A DNA stretch of 64,000 nucleotides from Thermoproteota archaeon (GTDB lineage Archaea > Korarchaeota > Korarchaeia > Korarchaeales > Korarchaeaceae), in assembly GCA_027492205.1 (NCBI GenBank), contig JAOZFN010000006.1:69369-133368 (forward strand), in the 5' to 3' direction. Positions 1-8,563 of the stretch are shown piece after piece (position 1 is the stretch's first letter; the number at the start of each line of letters is the position of its first letter). A program made the translations under genes and the position numbers. Under the pieces are notes generated by a model that made no database searches, was not told where the DNA came from, and saw only the letters and a program-made list of their open reading frames with translations.

Positions 1-1
1 A

Positions 2-652
2 CTCCTCTCCAGGACCTCAATCGAGTATTCTGACGCGCTTGGTAACCCGAGGAACGTGACCAGGGAATCCTACGTGACAGTGAGGAGACCGATGGTCTCA
101 ATGGAGCTGAACGCCACTGAGCTGGCAATAGAGTGGGGGAAGACGAGGGCATTCACCGTCACGCTGACGAACGACGGAAACGCGGAGAGTAAAGAGGTTG
201 TGGTAGTCGCCACGGGAAACCCCAAGGTCTCCATATCTGTGCTGACCGAGTCCTCCTCTAACGCAACGGTGACGGCCCCGTCCGAGAGGGAGAGGAGAAT
301 AAAGCTGGGACCACTGGAGCCAGGGGGCTCGTTCACCTTCACGGTGATCGCCAGAGCTGGCTCATTCTATCTATCTCCCAAGCAGGGCGATATCATCTCC
401 CTGAGCATGAGGTACTCGGACCCGGGCGGGCAGGTCTTCAAAGGGTTCTCGGACGGAGCCGTGGTCGAGGTCACGGTGCTGATGTCCGCTAAGTTCAAGG
501 TCATCTTTGCAGCCGTCGCCCTGCTGGCGATCACGCTCTTGACGGTGAGGGTGATCAGCTGGAGGCGGGCCAGGGCGCGACATAGGAGGAGACGTTATCC
601 GACAAGGAGGAGGCCAGCCAGGAGGTCTACCAGGAGGATTCGCAGGATATGA
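2..652 (+). CDS. C-terminal part of a CARDB-like surface protein (5' end outside window)
   Basis: The reading frame is open to the left edge, so only the C-terminal part is visible; an internal GTG at 56 is probably not the real start. The visible part is a beta-rich extracellular domain of the CARDB/COG1361 type (phrases such as LTNDGNAE, then a second strand-rich stretch). It is followed by one membrane helix at about codons 165-183 and a cytoplasmic tail of about 30 residues that is mostly arginine. The fold and topology resemble the larger protein at 1493-3631, which suggests a tandem surface or S-layer-associated pair. The next gene begins at or just after the stop (ATGA), so the two are probably cotranscribed. 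The ligand is unknown. Confidence 0.7.
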   Translation, partial: LLSRTSIEYSDALGNPRNVTRESYVTVRRPMVSMELNATELAIEWGKTRAFTVTLTNDGNAESKEVVVVATGNPKVSISVLTESSSNATVTAPSERERRIKLGPLEPGGSFTFTVIARAGSFYLSPKQGDIISLSMRYSDPGGQVFKGFSDGAVVEVTVLMSAKFKVIFAAVALLAITLLTVRVISWRRARARHRRRRYPTRRRPARRSTRRIRRI

Positions 653-705
653 GGAGGCGTCTCTTGCAATGGCCCACCGTCGACGTTCTGATTCGGGAGG
701 TCGTC

Positions 706-1347
706 ATGATGTCGAAGAGTCGTTCCAGGTTTGATGCCCGCGTGGGGGCTCTTCTCGCGGCGGTGATACTAGGGGCCGTCGGGGCAACGTACGCCTATTT
801 GGCCTTCGTCTCCTCGAGGACGAGCGTTCCGTTCTCGATGGTCCTCATATTCGATCCGCAAATAGCGGCCAATCACGTGGAGCTCTACTCTAAGATATCC
901 TACTCCCTCTCTGTCGTAGCCAACGTCATGACCGCCGGGGCCTTCGGTAACACCTCGCACCTGATCGTACTCGAGCTGAACAGGATGGCCGAAGCCCCAC
1001 GAACCAACTCGTCGTTTCTCGTCGTCAGAGGCCCTGAGGGCTGGCACCTGGAATCTGGCATCTACGTCATTAGAGAGAATTCAACCGTCGTCGTGGCCGG
1101 GAGAAGCGAAGAGGACTTGGCCATGGCGTTTGACAGGCTCCTCCTTTGTCTAACCGGAAAGTACGCGATAGATGTTGACCCCATTGGCCAGTACCTCGTG
1201 GTTGAGGTTCCCGGGAAGGGTCACAAGGTTGGCATACCGTGGTTGAGCGGGCGCCGGATCAACGAGGTACTCGGGGTCCCCGTCTTCGGCGGGACCGAGC
1301 AAGACGCCGCGCGCACCCTCCTGGACGGCCTGGTGGTCAACGGCTGA
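706..1347 (+). CDS. membrane-anchored hypothetical protein
   Basis: I do not recognise this family. The protein has a basic N-terminus, one hydrophobic helix at about residues 11-32 and then an extracellular domain of about 180 residues with several Asn-X-Ser/Thr sequons, so it looks like a type II or signal-anchored surface protein. I chose ATG 706 because a clean GGGAGG lies five bases upstream. An in-frame ATG at 649 overlaps the preceding stop (ATGA) and also has an AGGAGG upstream, which would add 19 residues. It is likely cotranscribed with the upstream surface protein and may act with it at the cell envelope. Confidence 0.6.
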   Translation: MMSKSRSRFDARVGALLAAVILGAVGATYAYLAFVSSRTSVPFSMVLIFDPQIAANHVELYSKISYSLSVVANVMTAGAFGNTSHLIVLELNRMAEAPRTNSSFLVVRGPEGWHLESGIYVIRENSTVVVAGRSEEDLAMAFDRLLLCLTGKYAIDVDPIGQYLVVEVPGKGHKVGIPWLSGRRINEVLGVPVFGGTEQDAARTLLDGLVVNG

Positions 1348-1350
1348 TGG

Positions 1351-1425
1351 CGGGCCCGGGGGGACTCGAACCCCCGACCTGCGGCTTAGAAGGCCGCCGC
1401 TCTATCCTTGCTGAGCTACGGGCCC
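1351..1425 (-). tRNA. tRNA-Arg (anticodon TCT)
   Basis: On the minus strand the sequence folds as a complete cloverleaf: acceptor GGGCCCG with CGGGCCC, D stem GCTC with GAGC, anticodon stem GCGGC with GCCGC around the loop CTTCTAA, and T arm GGGGG with CCCCC around TTCGAGT. The anticodon is TCT, reading AGA/AGG. There is no intron and no encoded CCA. A TATA-like AT box at 1448-1457 lies about 28 bp upstream of the 5' end. Confidence 0.95.
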
Positions 1426-1447
1426 TACGTCTCTGGCCGAAGTCTGG

Positions 1448-1457
1448 AAATTAATAG
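1448..1457. promoter_or_regulatory. TATA-like box between tRNA-Arg(TCT) and the surface-protein gene
   Basis: AAATTAATAG is the only AT-rich element in this gap. Its centre is about 28 bp from the 5' end of the tRNA on the minus strand and about 40 bp from the ATG at 1493 on the plus strand, where a GGAGGG lies between. It fits a TATA box for the tRNA and probably also for the divergent protein gene. Confidence 0.55.
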
Positions 1458-1492
1458 TTGACCAAGGCGCAGGGCCGGAGGGTGGCCTCCAT

Positions 1493-3631
1493 ATGGGAAA
1501 TCCTAGAGCTAGTGCGCTTGCGGCGCTAATCGTGTTGACGCTCTTCACGCCTGCACAGGCATTTAGTCCCGTTATGCCCGTCTGCGCGGCCACCAAGACG
1601 TACGACTGGTTGGACATAGAGCTAGCCAACAACAGCGAGATGATGGTTGGACCCTTCAGGATAGTTGCCCACGTCTCGGCTGGCGTCGTCAACATCTACA
1701 TGCTTGAGATCTGGAAGGAACAGGAAGTCTGTGGAATATTTCAAGCCTCAAACCAGCAGGAGGAGGTGAAGGGAGTTGTAAAGGCCTACTGCAGAGGGGG
1801 AGGTCCCGCGGTATTCGAGATCCACCTCTACGGTACGGAGTCCACGACGGCGGAAGGAGGAAAGGTGAAGTTTGATGTAAAGAACAGCGTCTACTCACCA
1901 GAGACGAGGCTCACACTTCACCCAGTCACCCCGACTCAGCTGGTCTTCAACCAGACCTCGACAGTCGTGGACTTGACGGTCACGGTGCTGAATGAGGGGA
2001 GCGGCACACCCAAGTGGGCCAGGCTGACGACCGCTCACGGGCGGGTCGAGGGATCGGAAAACGCCACGATTGAATTGGTGGCAACACTCCCACCCGTGGA
2101 GAACCCGACGAACTTCTCGATACCGCCGCCGAGGCCGGGGGAGGGCTCGAACTACACGTTCGAGTTCTCCGCCTCGGCAAACGGTAAGGCGTACGCGAAG
2201 CTGGTCGCGACCATCGGCGTGAGCTACCCGGCTGATTTCAAGAAGGACGAGGAGCATAGCACTTCCACGCACGAGGTGTGGGTGTACGACCCGGGGAGGG
2301 TTGAGAGCCGCTCGGCGCGCTTCTACATAGTGGTGGGGGACAAATACAGGGACGTGGGCGTCCCGGAGGTCAGGATCAACCTCAACCACTCATCCCTGAC
2401 AGTTAAACCAGGCGACCAGGTGTCGTTTGAGTTTACGCTCAAGAACGCAGGGACCGGAGACGCGTTCAACGTGTCCATATGGCTGAGCGTCCAGCCGCCT
2501 CTGCCTCAGATCCTGGTTGTGAGCCCAGAGGTTCCCGGCCTGACGGGTAAACCATTCACGGGCTCCATGACGACTCCAATGCTGGTCCCGAGACTGCCCA
2601 AGGACGCCGTTACTGAGAAGATCAAGTTCAAGGTGATATTCCCCGAGGACATCACGATAATGGGCTCGTACTTCAACGCGACGATCTTGGTGGAGTGGCA
2701 GGACAAGGTGGGCAAGAACTTTCAGGCCAAGGTGAGCAAGGTCATCATCGTCAGCGAGCCGGAGCTGCCGGCGATATCGATAAGCAAGCAAGCATCTCCG
2801 TCGGAGGTGAGCGTCAACGGGACGGTCAACGTGATCGTCAAGGTCATGAACGAGGGCGGGGCGCCCGCGACCGACGTGACCGTGACTGACACATTCCCCG
2901 AGGAGTACTTTGAACTGGTCCAGGGAAAGACATCGGCCTCGGTCAAGAACCTTGCCCCGGGGAAGAGCATGACCCTCTCATACAAGCTGAAGGCCAAGAA
3001 GGAGGGATCGGCCACGCTCCCTGCGGCCGAAGTGCAGTACAAGGAGAGGGACGTTCCCCAGCTCAAGTACTCCAACACCCTCATCGTAAGGATCGTGAAG
3101 CCCGCTGTTGGCTTGGAGCTGATAACGTCCCCCCCGAGCAGGCTGATAGTGGGCGACCTGGCCGAGATGGTCTTCAGCGTGTCGAACGACGGGAGCGGTC
3201 AGGCCAGGGACATAAAGCTGACCCTGGAGATCCCACCGGGGATAGACCTCCTCGAATCCGAAGGGCCGGTGACCACGCAGGAGAGGACCGAGGAGGGAGG
3301 TTGGAGGGTCACATTCAGGGCGGACAGCATAGACCCAGGCGCCTCAGTTGAGTTCAGCATGAGGATGAGGGTCCAGAGGATGGGGGCCTACAACATCTCC
3401 ATGATCAACGCGACGTTCAAGGGCGAGGCCGGAGAGCAGGAGTACAAGATTGGGGGAGCTGACGCGCTGGAAGTCTCATTCCTCGTGGAGGTCCCCAGGT
3501 CCCAGAAGATCATAGTCACTGCCGCTTTGATAGGCATGGTGGGCGCCGTGGCCGCGGCCTCATTCTTCGCGGCCAGGGGAATGCCCAGCCGCTACGCCTC
3601 TAGGAGACCCCGCCTCGGACTGCCGAGGTAG
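1493..3631 (+). CDS. secreted CARDB/DUF11-repeat surface protein with C-terminal membrane anchor
   Basis: The 712-residue protein starts with a signal peptide (hydrophobic ALAALIVLTLF, cleavage expected near AQA). The ectodomain contains at least four immunoglobulin-like modules of the CARDB/COG1361 type, recognisable by NEG or NDG turns near residues 165, 455 and 565 and KNAGTGDAF near 320. It carries many Asn-X-Ser/Thr sequons. One membrane helix near residue 680 precedes a short arginine-rich tail. The start is supported by GGAGGG about eight bases upstream. The architecture matches archaeal cell-surface adhesion or S-layer-associated proteins; the ligand cannot be read from sequence. It is probably a paralogue of the partial gene at the window start. 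Confidence 0.75.
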   Translation: MGNPRASALAALIVLTLFTPAQAFSPVMPVCAATKTYDWLDIELANNSEMMVGPFRIVAHVSAGVVNIYMLEIWKEQEVCGIFQASNQQEEVKGVVKAYCRGGGPAVFEIHLYGTESTTAEGGKVKFDVKNSVYSPETRLTLHPVTPTQLVFNQTSTVVDLTVTVLNEGSGTPKWARLTTAHGRVEGSENATIELVATLPPVENPTNFSIPPPRPGEGSNYTFEFSASANGKAYAKLVATIGVSYPADFKKDEEHSTSTHEVWVYDPGRVESRSARFYIVVGDKYRDVGVPEVRINLNHSSLTVKPGDQVSFEFTLKNAGTGDAFNVSIWLSVQPPLPQILVVSPEVPGLTGKPFTGSMTTPMLVPRLPKDAVTEKIKFKVIFPEDITIMGSYFNATILVEWQDKVGKNFQAKVSKVIIVSEPELPAISISKQASPSEVSVNGTVNVIVKVMNEGGAPATDVTVTDTFPEEYFELVQGKTSASVKNLAPGKSMTLSYKLKAKKEGSATLPAAEVQYKERDVPQLKYSNTLIVRIVKPAVGLELITSPPSRLIVGDLAEMVFSVSNDGSGQARDIKLTLEIPPGIDLLESEGPVTTQERTEEGGWRVTFRADSIDPGASVEFSMRMRVQRMGAYNISMINATFKGEAGEQEYKIGGADALEVSFLVEVPRSQKIIVTAALIGMVGAVAAASFFAARGMPSRYASRRPRLGLPR

Positions 3632-3640
3632 GGGGACAAA

Positions 3641-3650
3641 CCTTTTTTAT
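3641..3650 (+). promoter_or_regulatory. TATA box of rpl12
   Basis: CCTTTTTTAT lies about 43 bp upstream of the rpl12 ATG. This leaves a leader of about 17 nt that contains an AGGTGG Shine-Dalgarno-like element. Confidence 0.5.
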
Positions 3651-3689
3651 CGCGGCAGTGGGTGACGACGCCGAGCAGGTGGTTGATCT

Positions 3690-4010
3690 ATGGGGCTCGA
3701 GTACGTGTACGCCGCCCTGTTGCTCCACGAACTGGGCAAGGAGATAGACGAGAACTCGGTCAGCTCCGTCCTCAAGGCCGCCGGGGTTGAGCCCGATCCC
3801 GCCAGGGTTAAGCAGCTCGTTGAGGCTTTGGAGGGAGTGGACATCGAGGAGGTGATCAAGTCCGCGGCGGTGCCCCCCGTGGCCGCCGCGCCGACGCCCG
3901 CCGCGGAGGCGACAGCGGAGGAGAAGCCAACAGAGGAGAAGAAGGAGGAAGAGAAGAAGGAGGAGGAAGAGGAGGCGGCCATAGCCGGGCTCGGCGCGCT
4001 GTTCGGCTGA
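3690..4010 (+). CDS. rpl12: ribosomal protein P1 (archaeal L12)
   Basis: This is the acidic stalk protein of the large ribosomal subunit, which recruits translation factors. The 106 residues show the usual order: helical dimerisation domain (start [19 protein letters not shown]), Ala/Pro hinge, highly charged Glu/Lys segment and the invariant C-terminal GLGALFG. The gene is followed by alaS. The L11-L1-L10 genes that commonly precede it are not present immediately upstream, where surface-protein genes lie instead. It has its own TATA box, so it can be transcribed separately. Confidence 0.95.
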   Translation: MGLEYVYAALLLHELGKEIDENSVSSVLKAAGVEPDPARVKQLVEALEGVDIEEVIKSAAVPPVAAAPTPAAEATAEEKPTEEKKEEEKKEEEEEAAIAGLGALFG

Positions 4011-4062
4011 GCCCCCTAACTACCTTATTTTATTCGATCGGTCAGCGCCCTTCCCGATTAAC

Positions 4063-6807
4063 ATGGCGAGGAGGCCGGACCCTGGAGAGTCCCTCAGGCT
4101 CGAATTCTTCGAGGAGAGGGGCTACGTGCGCAAGAGATGCCCCAAGTGCGGGGAGTACTTCTGGACGCTGGACCCTGACAGGGAGGTCTGCGGCGAGGCG
4201 CCCTGCGAGCCGTACGGTTTCATAGGCGGCGGACTATCGAGAAAGCTGACGATTGAGGAGGCCCGCGAGGGATTTCTCTCGTTCATGGAGTCCCGCGGGC
4301 ACACTAGGATAAGGAGATACCCGGTGGTGGCCAGGTGGAGGGACGACCTCTTCCTCACCAGCGCGTCTATAGTGGACTTCCAGCCATACGTAACGGCCGG
4401 CCTCGTTCCTCCCCCGGCCAACCCGCTCACGATCTCGCAGCCCTGCATACGGCTCAAGGACATCGACAAGGTCGGCCTGACCATGGGCCGCCATCTCACC
4501 ATATTCGAGATGATGGCACACCACGCCTTCAACAGGCCCGGGCAGGAGATCTACTGGAAGGAGAGAACCCTCGAGCTGTTCCACGAGTACGCGACCAGGG
4601 TTCTTGGGATACCGGAGGAGGAGATAATCTACAAGGAGGGCTGGTGGGAGGGGGGAGGCAACGCGGGCCCTGACGTGGAGCCAATAGTGAGGGGACTCGA
4701 GATAGCGACCTTGGTGTTCATGGAGTACAAGGTCACGGACAGCAGATACGAGAAGATGGACACCAGGGTGGTGGACACGGGGTACGGGCTGGAGAGGATA
4801 GTCTGGCTCTCCCAGGGGACTCCAACCGCATTCGACGCGATCTACGGGAGTCTGACGGACGCCTTCCTCGACAGGCTGGGGGTGCGGCGGCCGGACGTCG
4901 ACCTCCTGAACCGCTACTCAACGCTCTCCTCGCTGACCGCAAAGGTCGAGAGGGGGAGTAAGCTCCGCGAGCTCAGGAGGGCAATAGCGGCTCAGCTGGA
5001 GGTGGACCCGGAGGAGCTTGACGCCGCCCTGACTCCCCTCGAACTCGCCTACTCGGTCCTGGATCACACGAAGACGATCGCCTTCATGCTGGCAGACGGA
5101 CTCGTTCCGTCGAACACCAAGGAGGGCTACCTCGGCAGGCTCGTGATTAGGAGGGCCCTGAGGGCCATGAGGGCCCTGGAGGCCGAGGTCCAGCTGGCCG
5201 AGCTGGTCGACCTCCAGCTGAACTACTGGGGCAGGCAGTTCCCCGAGCTCCTGGAAAAGAGGGAGAGGATCTTGGACATGGTTCAGGTCGAGGAGCAGAG
5301 GTTCAGGGAGACCCTCCAGAAGGGGCTCCAGCTGATAGAGAGGGAGCTCAAGCGGAGGAGAGAGAAGGGCCTCACGCTCGACTTCCTGACGGAGCTCTAC
5401 GACTCTCACGGCGTACCCCCTGAGCTGGCCGCAGACGTCGCCAAGAGGCACGGGATAGAGCTGGAGGTGCCGGACAACTTCTACGAGCTGATAGCCGCCA
5501 GGCACGAGGCGCCTGAGGTCAGGCCCCCGGAACTCCCCAAGTACGTTGAGGAGGTGGAGGCGCTCCCGAAGACCGAGCTCCTCTACTACGAGGACCCCTA
5601 CGCCCTGAGGTTCGGGGCGAGGGTGGTCGGCGTCTTGGGTGGGGAAGCCGTGGTGCTGGACAGGACGGCCTTCTACCCCGAGGGGGGAGGCCAGCCCTCC
5701 GATGTGGGGTTCCTCAGGCTGGAGGGCGGCGGGGCCTTGGAGGTGGTCAGGGCGGAGAAGGTCAAGGACCGGGTCGTCCACTACGTCAAGGGAGACCTGT
5801 CCAAGGTGGCGGTGGGGCAGAGGGTCGAGGGGGAGATAGACTGGCCGAGGAGGCTCTCCCTCATGAGGCACCACACAGGCACCCACGTCCTGCTCGAGTC
5901 CGCGAAGAGGGTGCTGGGCGACCACGTCTGGCAGTGGGGAGCCCAGAAGGGAGAGAAGGAGAGCAGACTCGACATAACTCACTACAAGTCGGTGAGCGAC
6001 GAGGAACTCAGGAGGATAGAGTTCCTGGCCAACCAGATTGTGATGGAGAATAGGCCGGTCAGGACGAAGTGGATGCCCAGGCAGGAGGCCGAGAGGATAT
6101 ACGGGTTCGAGATCTACCAAGGCGGCGTCGTCCCGGACCTCACCCTGAGGATCGTGGAGATAGAAGACTTCAACGTGCAGGCGTGCGCCGGGACTCACGT
6201 CAGGAGGACTGGCGAGATAGGGCCCATCAAGGTCTGGAGGGCTAGGAGGATTCAGGACGGAGTCGTGAGGCTGGAGTTCAGCTCCGGGATGGCGGCCGTG
6301 GAGAGGCTCTTGGAGGCCTACGACAGGGTCAAGAGGATCTCCGCGCTGGTGGGGTCCCCGCTGGAGAAGGTGGAGTCCGCGGTCGAGAGCCTCGTCAACG
6401 AGAACCGCGATCTCAGCAAGAGACTCACAGCCGCCCTGGAGAGGCTCTTGGAGTTCAGCATAAGGGAGAGCTCGCCCAGGGAGGTGAGCGGCCTGGAGCT
6501 GCGGGTAGTTCCCGTGGACCTCACCGACAGGAAGGCGCTCACCGACGCCGCCGACTCGTTCGCCCGCTCCAATCCGAGAGCGGTCCTCTGCCTGCTGGGA
6601 GGGTCCGGCCAGAGGCAGGTCGTCCTGGCCGTCGGAGAGGAGGCCGCGAAGAGGGGGCTACATGCGGGCAAGCTCCTATCGAGCGTCCTCAAGAGGGTTG
6701 GAGGCAGGGGAGGCGGCCAGGAGAGGATGGCCTGGGGCTCCGTGCCCGCCGAGGTCACGCCCGAGAGACTGGCGGAGGAGATAGCGGAGGGGATGAGGAG
6801 TCTCTGA
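4063..6807 (+). CDS. alaS: alanyl-tRNA synthetase, archaeal type
   Basis: This enzyme charges tRNA-Ala. The 914 residues match the archaeal form, which has an N-terminal zinc-binding extension (CPKC at about 26-29 and further Cys near 46 and 51). The class II catalytic domain shows GGGNAGPD and DTGYGLERIVW. The editing domain has HHTGTH near residue 603 and CAGTH near 707, the zinc ligands that clear Ser- and Gly-tRNA-Ala. A C-terminal dimerisation/C-Ala region follows. The stop overlaps the next start (TGATG), which suggests translational coupling. A TATA-like TTATTTTATT lies near 4024-4033. Confidence 0.96.
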   Translation: MARRPDPGESLRLEFFEERGYVRKRCPKCGEYFWTLDPDREVCGEAPCEPYGFIGGGLSRKLTIEEAREGFLSFMESRGHTRIRRYPVVARWRDDLFLTSASIVDFQPYVTAGLVPPPANPLTISQPCIRLKDIDKVGLTMGRHLTIFEMMAHHAFNRPGQEIYWKERTLELFHEYATRVLGIPEEEIIYKEGWWEGGGNAGPDVEPIVRGLEIATLVFMEYKVTDSRYEKMDTRVVDTGYGLERIVWLSQGTPTAFDAIYGSLTDAFLDRLGVRRPDVDLLNRYSTLSSLTAKVERGSKLRELRRAIAAQLEVDPEELDAALTPLELAYSVLDHTKTIAFMLADGLVPSNTKEGYLGRLVIRRALRAMRALEAEVQLAELVDLQLNYWGRQFPELLEKRERILDMVQVEEQRFRETLQKGLQLIERELKRRREKGLTLDFLTELYDSHGVPPELAADVAKRHGIELEVPDNFYELIAARHEAPEVRPPELPKYVEEVEALPKTELLYYEDPYALRFGARVVGVLGGEAVVLDRTAFYPEGGGQPSDVGFLRLEGGGALEVVRAEKVKDRVVHYVKGDLSKVAVGQRVEGEIDWPRRLSLMRHHTGTHVLLESAKRVLGDHVWQWGAQKGEKESRLDITHYKSVSDEELRRIEFLANQIVMENRPVRTKWMPRQEAERIYGFEIYQGGVVPDLTLRIVEIEDFNVQACAGTHVRRTGEIGPIKVWRARRIQDGVVRLEFSSGMAAVERLLEAYDRVKRISALVGSPLEKVESAVESLVNENRDLSKRLTAALERLLEFSIRESSPREVSGLELRVVPVDLTDRKALTDAADSFARSNPRAVLCLLGGSGQRQVVLAVGEEAAKRGLHAGKLLSSVLKRVGGRGGGQERMAWGSVPAEVTPERLAEEIAEGMRSL

Positions 6808-7460
6808 TGCCCGTCCGGATAGACCTCGTGGGGAGGGCCGCCAGGGAGGTCCTCGTCCTAGCCGCCCTGTCGCTCCCCAAGAGGAGGTCCGTCGACTTAG
6901 TGGGCGACAAGCTAGCCCTCACCAGGGCGGAGAGGGCGGCCGTCGAGAGGCTCGTCAGGTGGCCCGAGGAGGTTGCCCTCGCCGCCTCGAAGTTGACCCC
7001 CCCGAGCCTGGCGTCCGGCAGGTCGATCGGAGTCGACGGCTACAACGTGCTGATCACAGTCGAGGCCATGCTCCTGGGTGAGCCGGTCTTCCTTTGCACC
7101 GACGGGCTTCTCCGAGACCTTAGAGGGGTTTTCTCGTCATACAGGCCGTCGGACGTCACCGAGAGGGCGATAGAACTCATCGTGGACGCGCTCGGCGGGC
7201 TGAGTCCCGCCGAGGTGGTCCTCGCCTTCGATGAGCCGATGAGCCGCAGTGGAGAGCTGGCCGCCATGGCCAGGGAGAAGATTTCCGAGGCCGGGCTGAC
7301 CGGGACGTCGGTTACACACCGCCAGGTGGACACCCTGATATCGGGCTTCGAGATCGCCGCGAGTTCGGACGTGGCGGTGATCGAGAGGGCCCGCGCTGTG
7401 ATAGACCTGCCGGCGCTGGTGGCGGATTCCATCGGGTGCAGGCCTAACGTTATCTGGTAG
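6807..7460 (+). CDS. DUF434/DUF5616 (COG2454) protein
   Basis: The N-terminal third resembles the small DUF434 domain. The C-terminal two thirds match DUF5616, with the characteristic IGVDGYNVLITVEA and CTDGLLRDLRGVFSSY stretches. Acidic residues in DGYN, DDGLLRD-like and AFDEPMS positions give the second domain the look of a PIN/NYN-type metal-binding fold, but no activity has been established to my knowledge. It starts inside the alaS stop (TGATG), so it is cotranslated with alaS. A role in RNA or tRNA processing is only inferred from this context. Confidence 0.75.
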   Translation: MPVRIDLVGRAAREVLVLAALSLPKRRSVDLVGDKLALTRAERAAVERLVRWPEEVALAASKLTPPSLASGRSIGVDGYNVLITVEAMLLGEPVFLCTDGLLRDLRGVFSSYRPSDVTERAIELIVDALGGLSPAEVVLAFDEPMSRSGELAAMAREKISEAGLTGTSVTHRQVDTLISGFEIAASSDVAVIERARAVIDLPALVADSIGCRPNVIW

Positions 7461-7495
7461 CTTCCGCGATCATCTCGCGGGAGGTTGGAGGAGAG

Positions 7496-8563
7496 ATGCC
7501 GCCCGCGCTTCCCTGGACCGTCAGGCTCGAGGGCGACAAGGTCGTCCTGATAGATCAGACGGCCCTCCCCGAACGGCTCAGGTTCGTGGAGTGTCGGGAC
7601 GTCGAGTGCGTGGCCCGCGCCATAGAGACCATGGTGGTCAGGGGCGCCCCGGCCATAGGGGCGACGGCCGCGTACGGGCTGGCCCTGGCCGCGATTACGT
7701 CCCCCTCTAGGGACCCCGGGGGTCTCATGAGGGACCTCGAGGCCGCGGCCGAGAGGCTGAGGAGGACCAGGCCCACCGCGGTCAACCTCTTCTGGGCCAT
7801 CGAGAGGATCATGAGGGCCGCAAGGTCCGCGTCGGAGTCCGGGGATGCGGGTGAGATAAGGAGGACGGTCGTCTCGGAGGCCGAGAGGATAGCCCAGGAG
7901 GATGTGGAGGCCAACAGGTCTATAGGGAGACACGGAGCCCAGCTGATCGAGGACGGCATGACGGTGATGACGATCTGCAACGCGGGCACCCTCGCGACGG
8001 TGTGGTACGGGACGGTGACCGCGCCAATATACACGGCCTGGGACGAGGGCAAGAGGTTCTCCGTGATCGCGCTCGAGACGAGACCCGTCCTACAGGGGGC
8101 GAGGCTCACCGCCTACGAGCTCCACGCCGCCGGGATACCGGTGACCCTGATAGTCGACGGGGCCGCCGCGCACACGATCCGCGAGAGGGGGGTGGACCTC
8201 ATCCTCGTCGGCGCTGACAGGATCCTGAGGGACGGGACGGTCTACAACAAGATCGGCACCTACTCGCTCGCCCTCGCCGCCAGGGCTCACGGCGTCCCCT
8301 TCTTCTCGGTGGCCCCCACCAGCACCTTCGATCTGGAGTCAAGTCGCTCGGACGTGAAGATAGAGGAGAGGAGGCCGGAGGAGGTCACCACGGTGAGGGG
8401 CGTGAGGATAGCCCCAGAGGGTATCGACGTCTACAACCCGGCGTTCGACATGACGCCCCCCCACCTGCTCACGGGGATAGTCACCGAGAGGGGGATACTC
8501 TACCAGCCGCTCAGGTTGAGCATAGCCAGGGCGTTCAAAGAGTCAGCGGACGCCGGTCACTAG
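7496..8563 (+). CDS. mtnA: methylthioribose-1-phosphate isomerase (MtnA/eIF2B-alpha family)
   Basis: This is predicted to isomerise 5-methylthioribose 1-phosphate to the ribulose form in methionine salvage. Sugar-phosphate isomerase motifs are present: VRGAPAIGATAAYG, the catalytic Cys in TICNAG near residue 161, and the catalytic Asp in GADRI near residue 240 followed by NKIGTY. The length of 355 is normal. A related archaeal enzyme, ribose-1,5-bisphosphate isomerase, shares the fold, but the N-terminal part here fits MtnA better. Its 3' end overlaps the convergent gene on the minus strand by 21 bp. A GGAGG lies upstream of the ATG at 7496. Confidence 0.88.
   Translation: MPPALPWTVRLEGDKVVLIDQTALPERLRFVECRDVECVARAIETMVVRGAPAIGATAAYGLALAAITSPSRDPGGLMRDLEAAAERLRRTRPTAVNLFWAIERIMRAARSASESGDAGEIRRTVVSEAERIAQEDVEANRSIGRHGAQLIEDGMTVMTICNAGTLATVWYGTVTAPIYTAWDEGKRFSVIALETRPVLQGARLTAYELHAAGIPVTLIVDGAAAHTIRERGVDLILVGADRILRDGTVYNKIGTYSLALAARAHGVPFFSVAPTSTFDLESSRSDVKIEERRPEEVTTVRGVRIAPEGIDVYNPAFDMTPPHLLTGIVTERGILYQPLRLSIARAFKESADAGH

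Noticed and set aside
4918-6198. Long open frame antisense to alaS (over 400 codons)
   Set aside because: High-GC coding sequence leaves long open frames on the opposite strand. It has low-complexity composition, no family signature and lies wholly inside a certain gene. The same applies to other long antisense frames over mtnA, rad50, herA, cpgS and tes.
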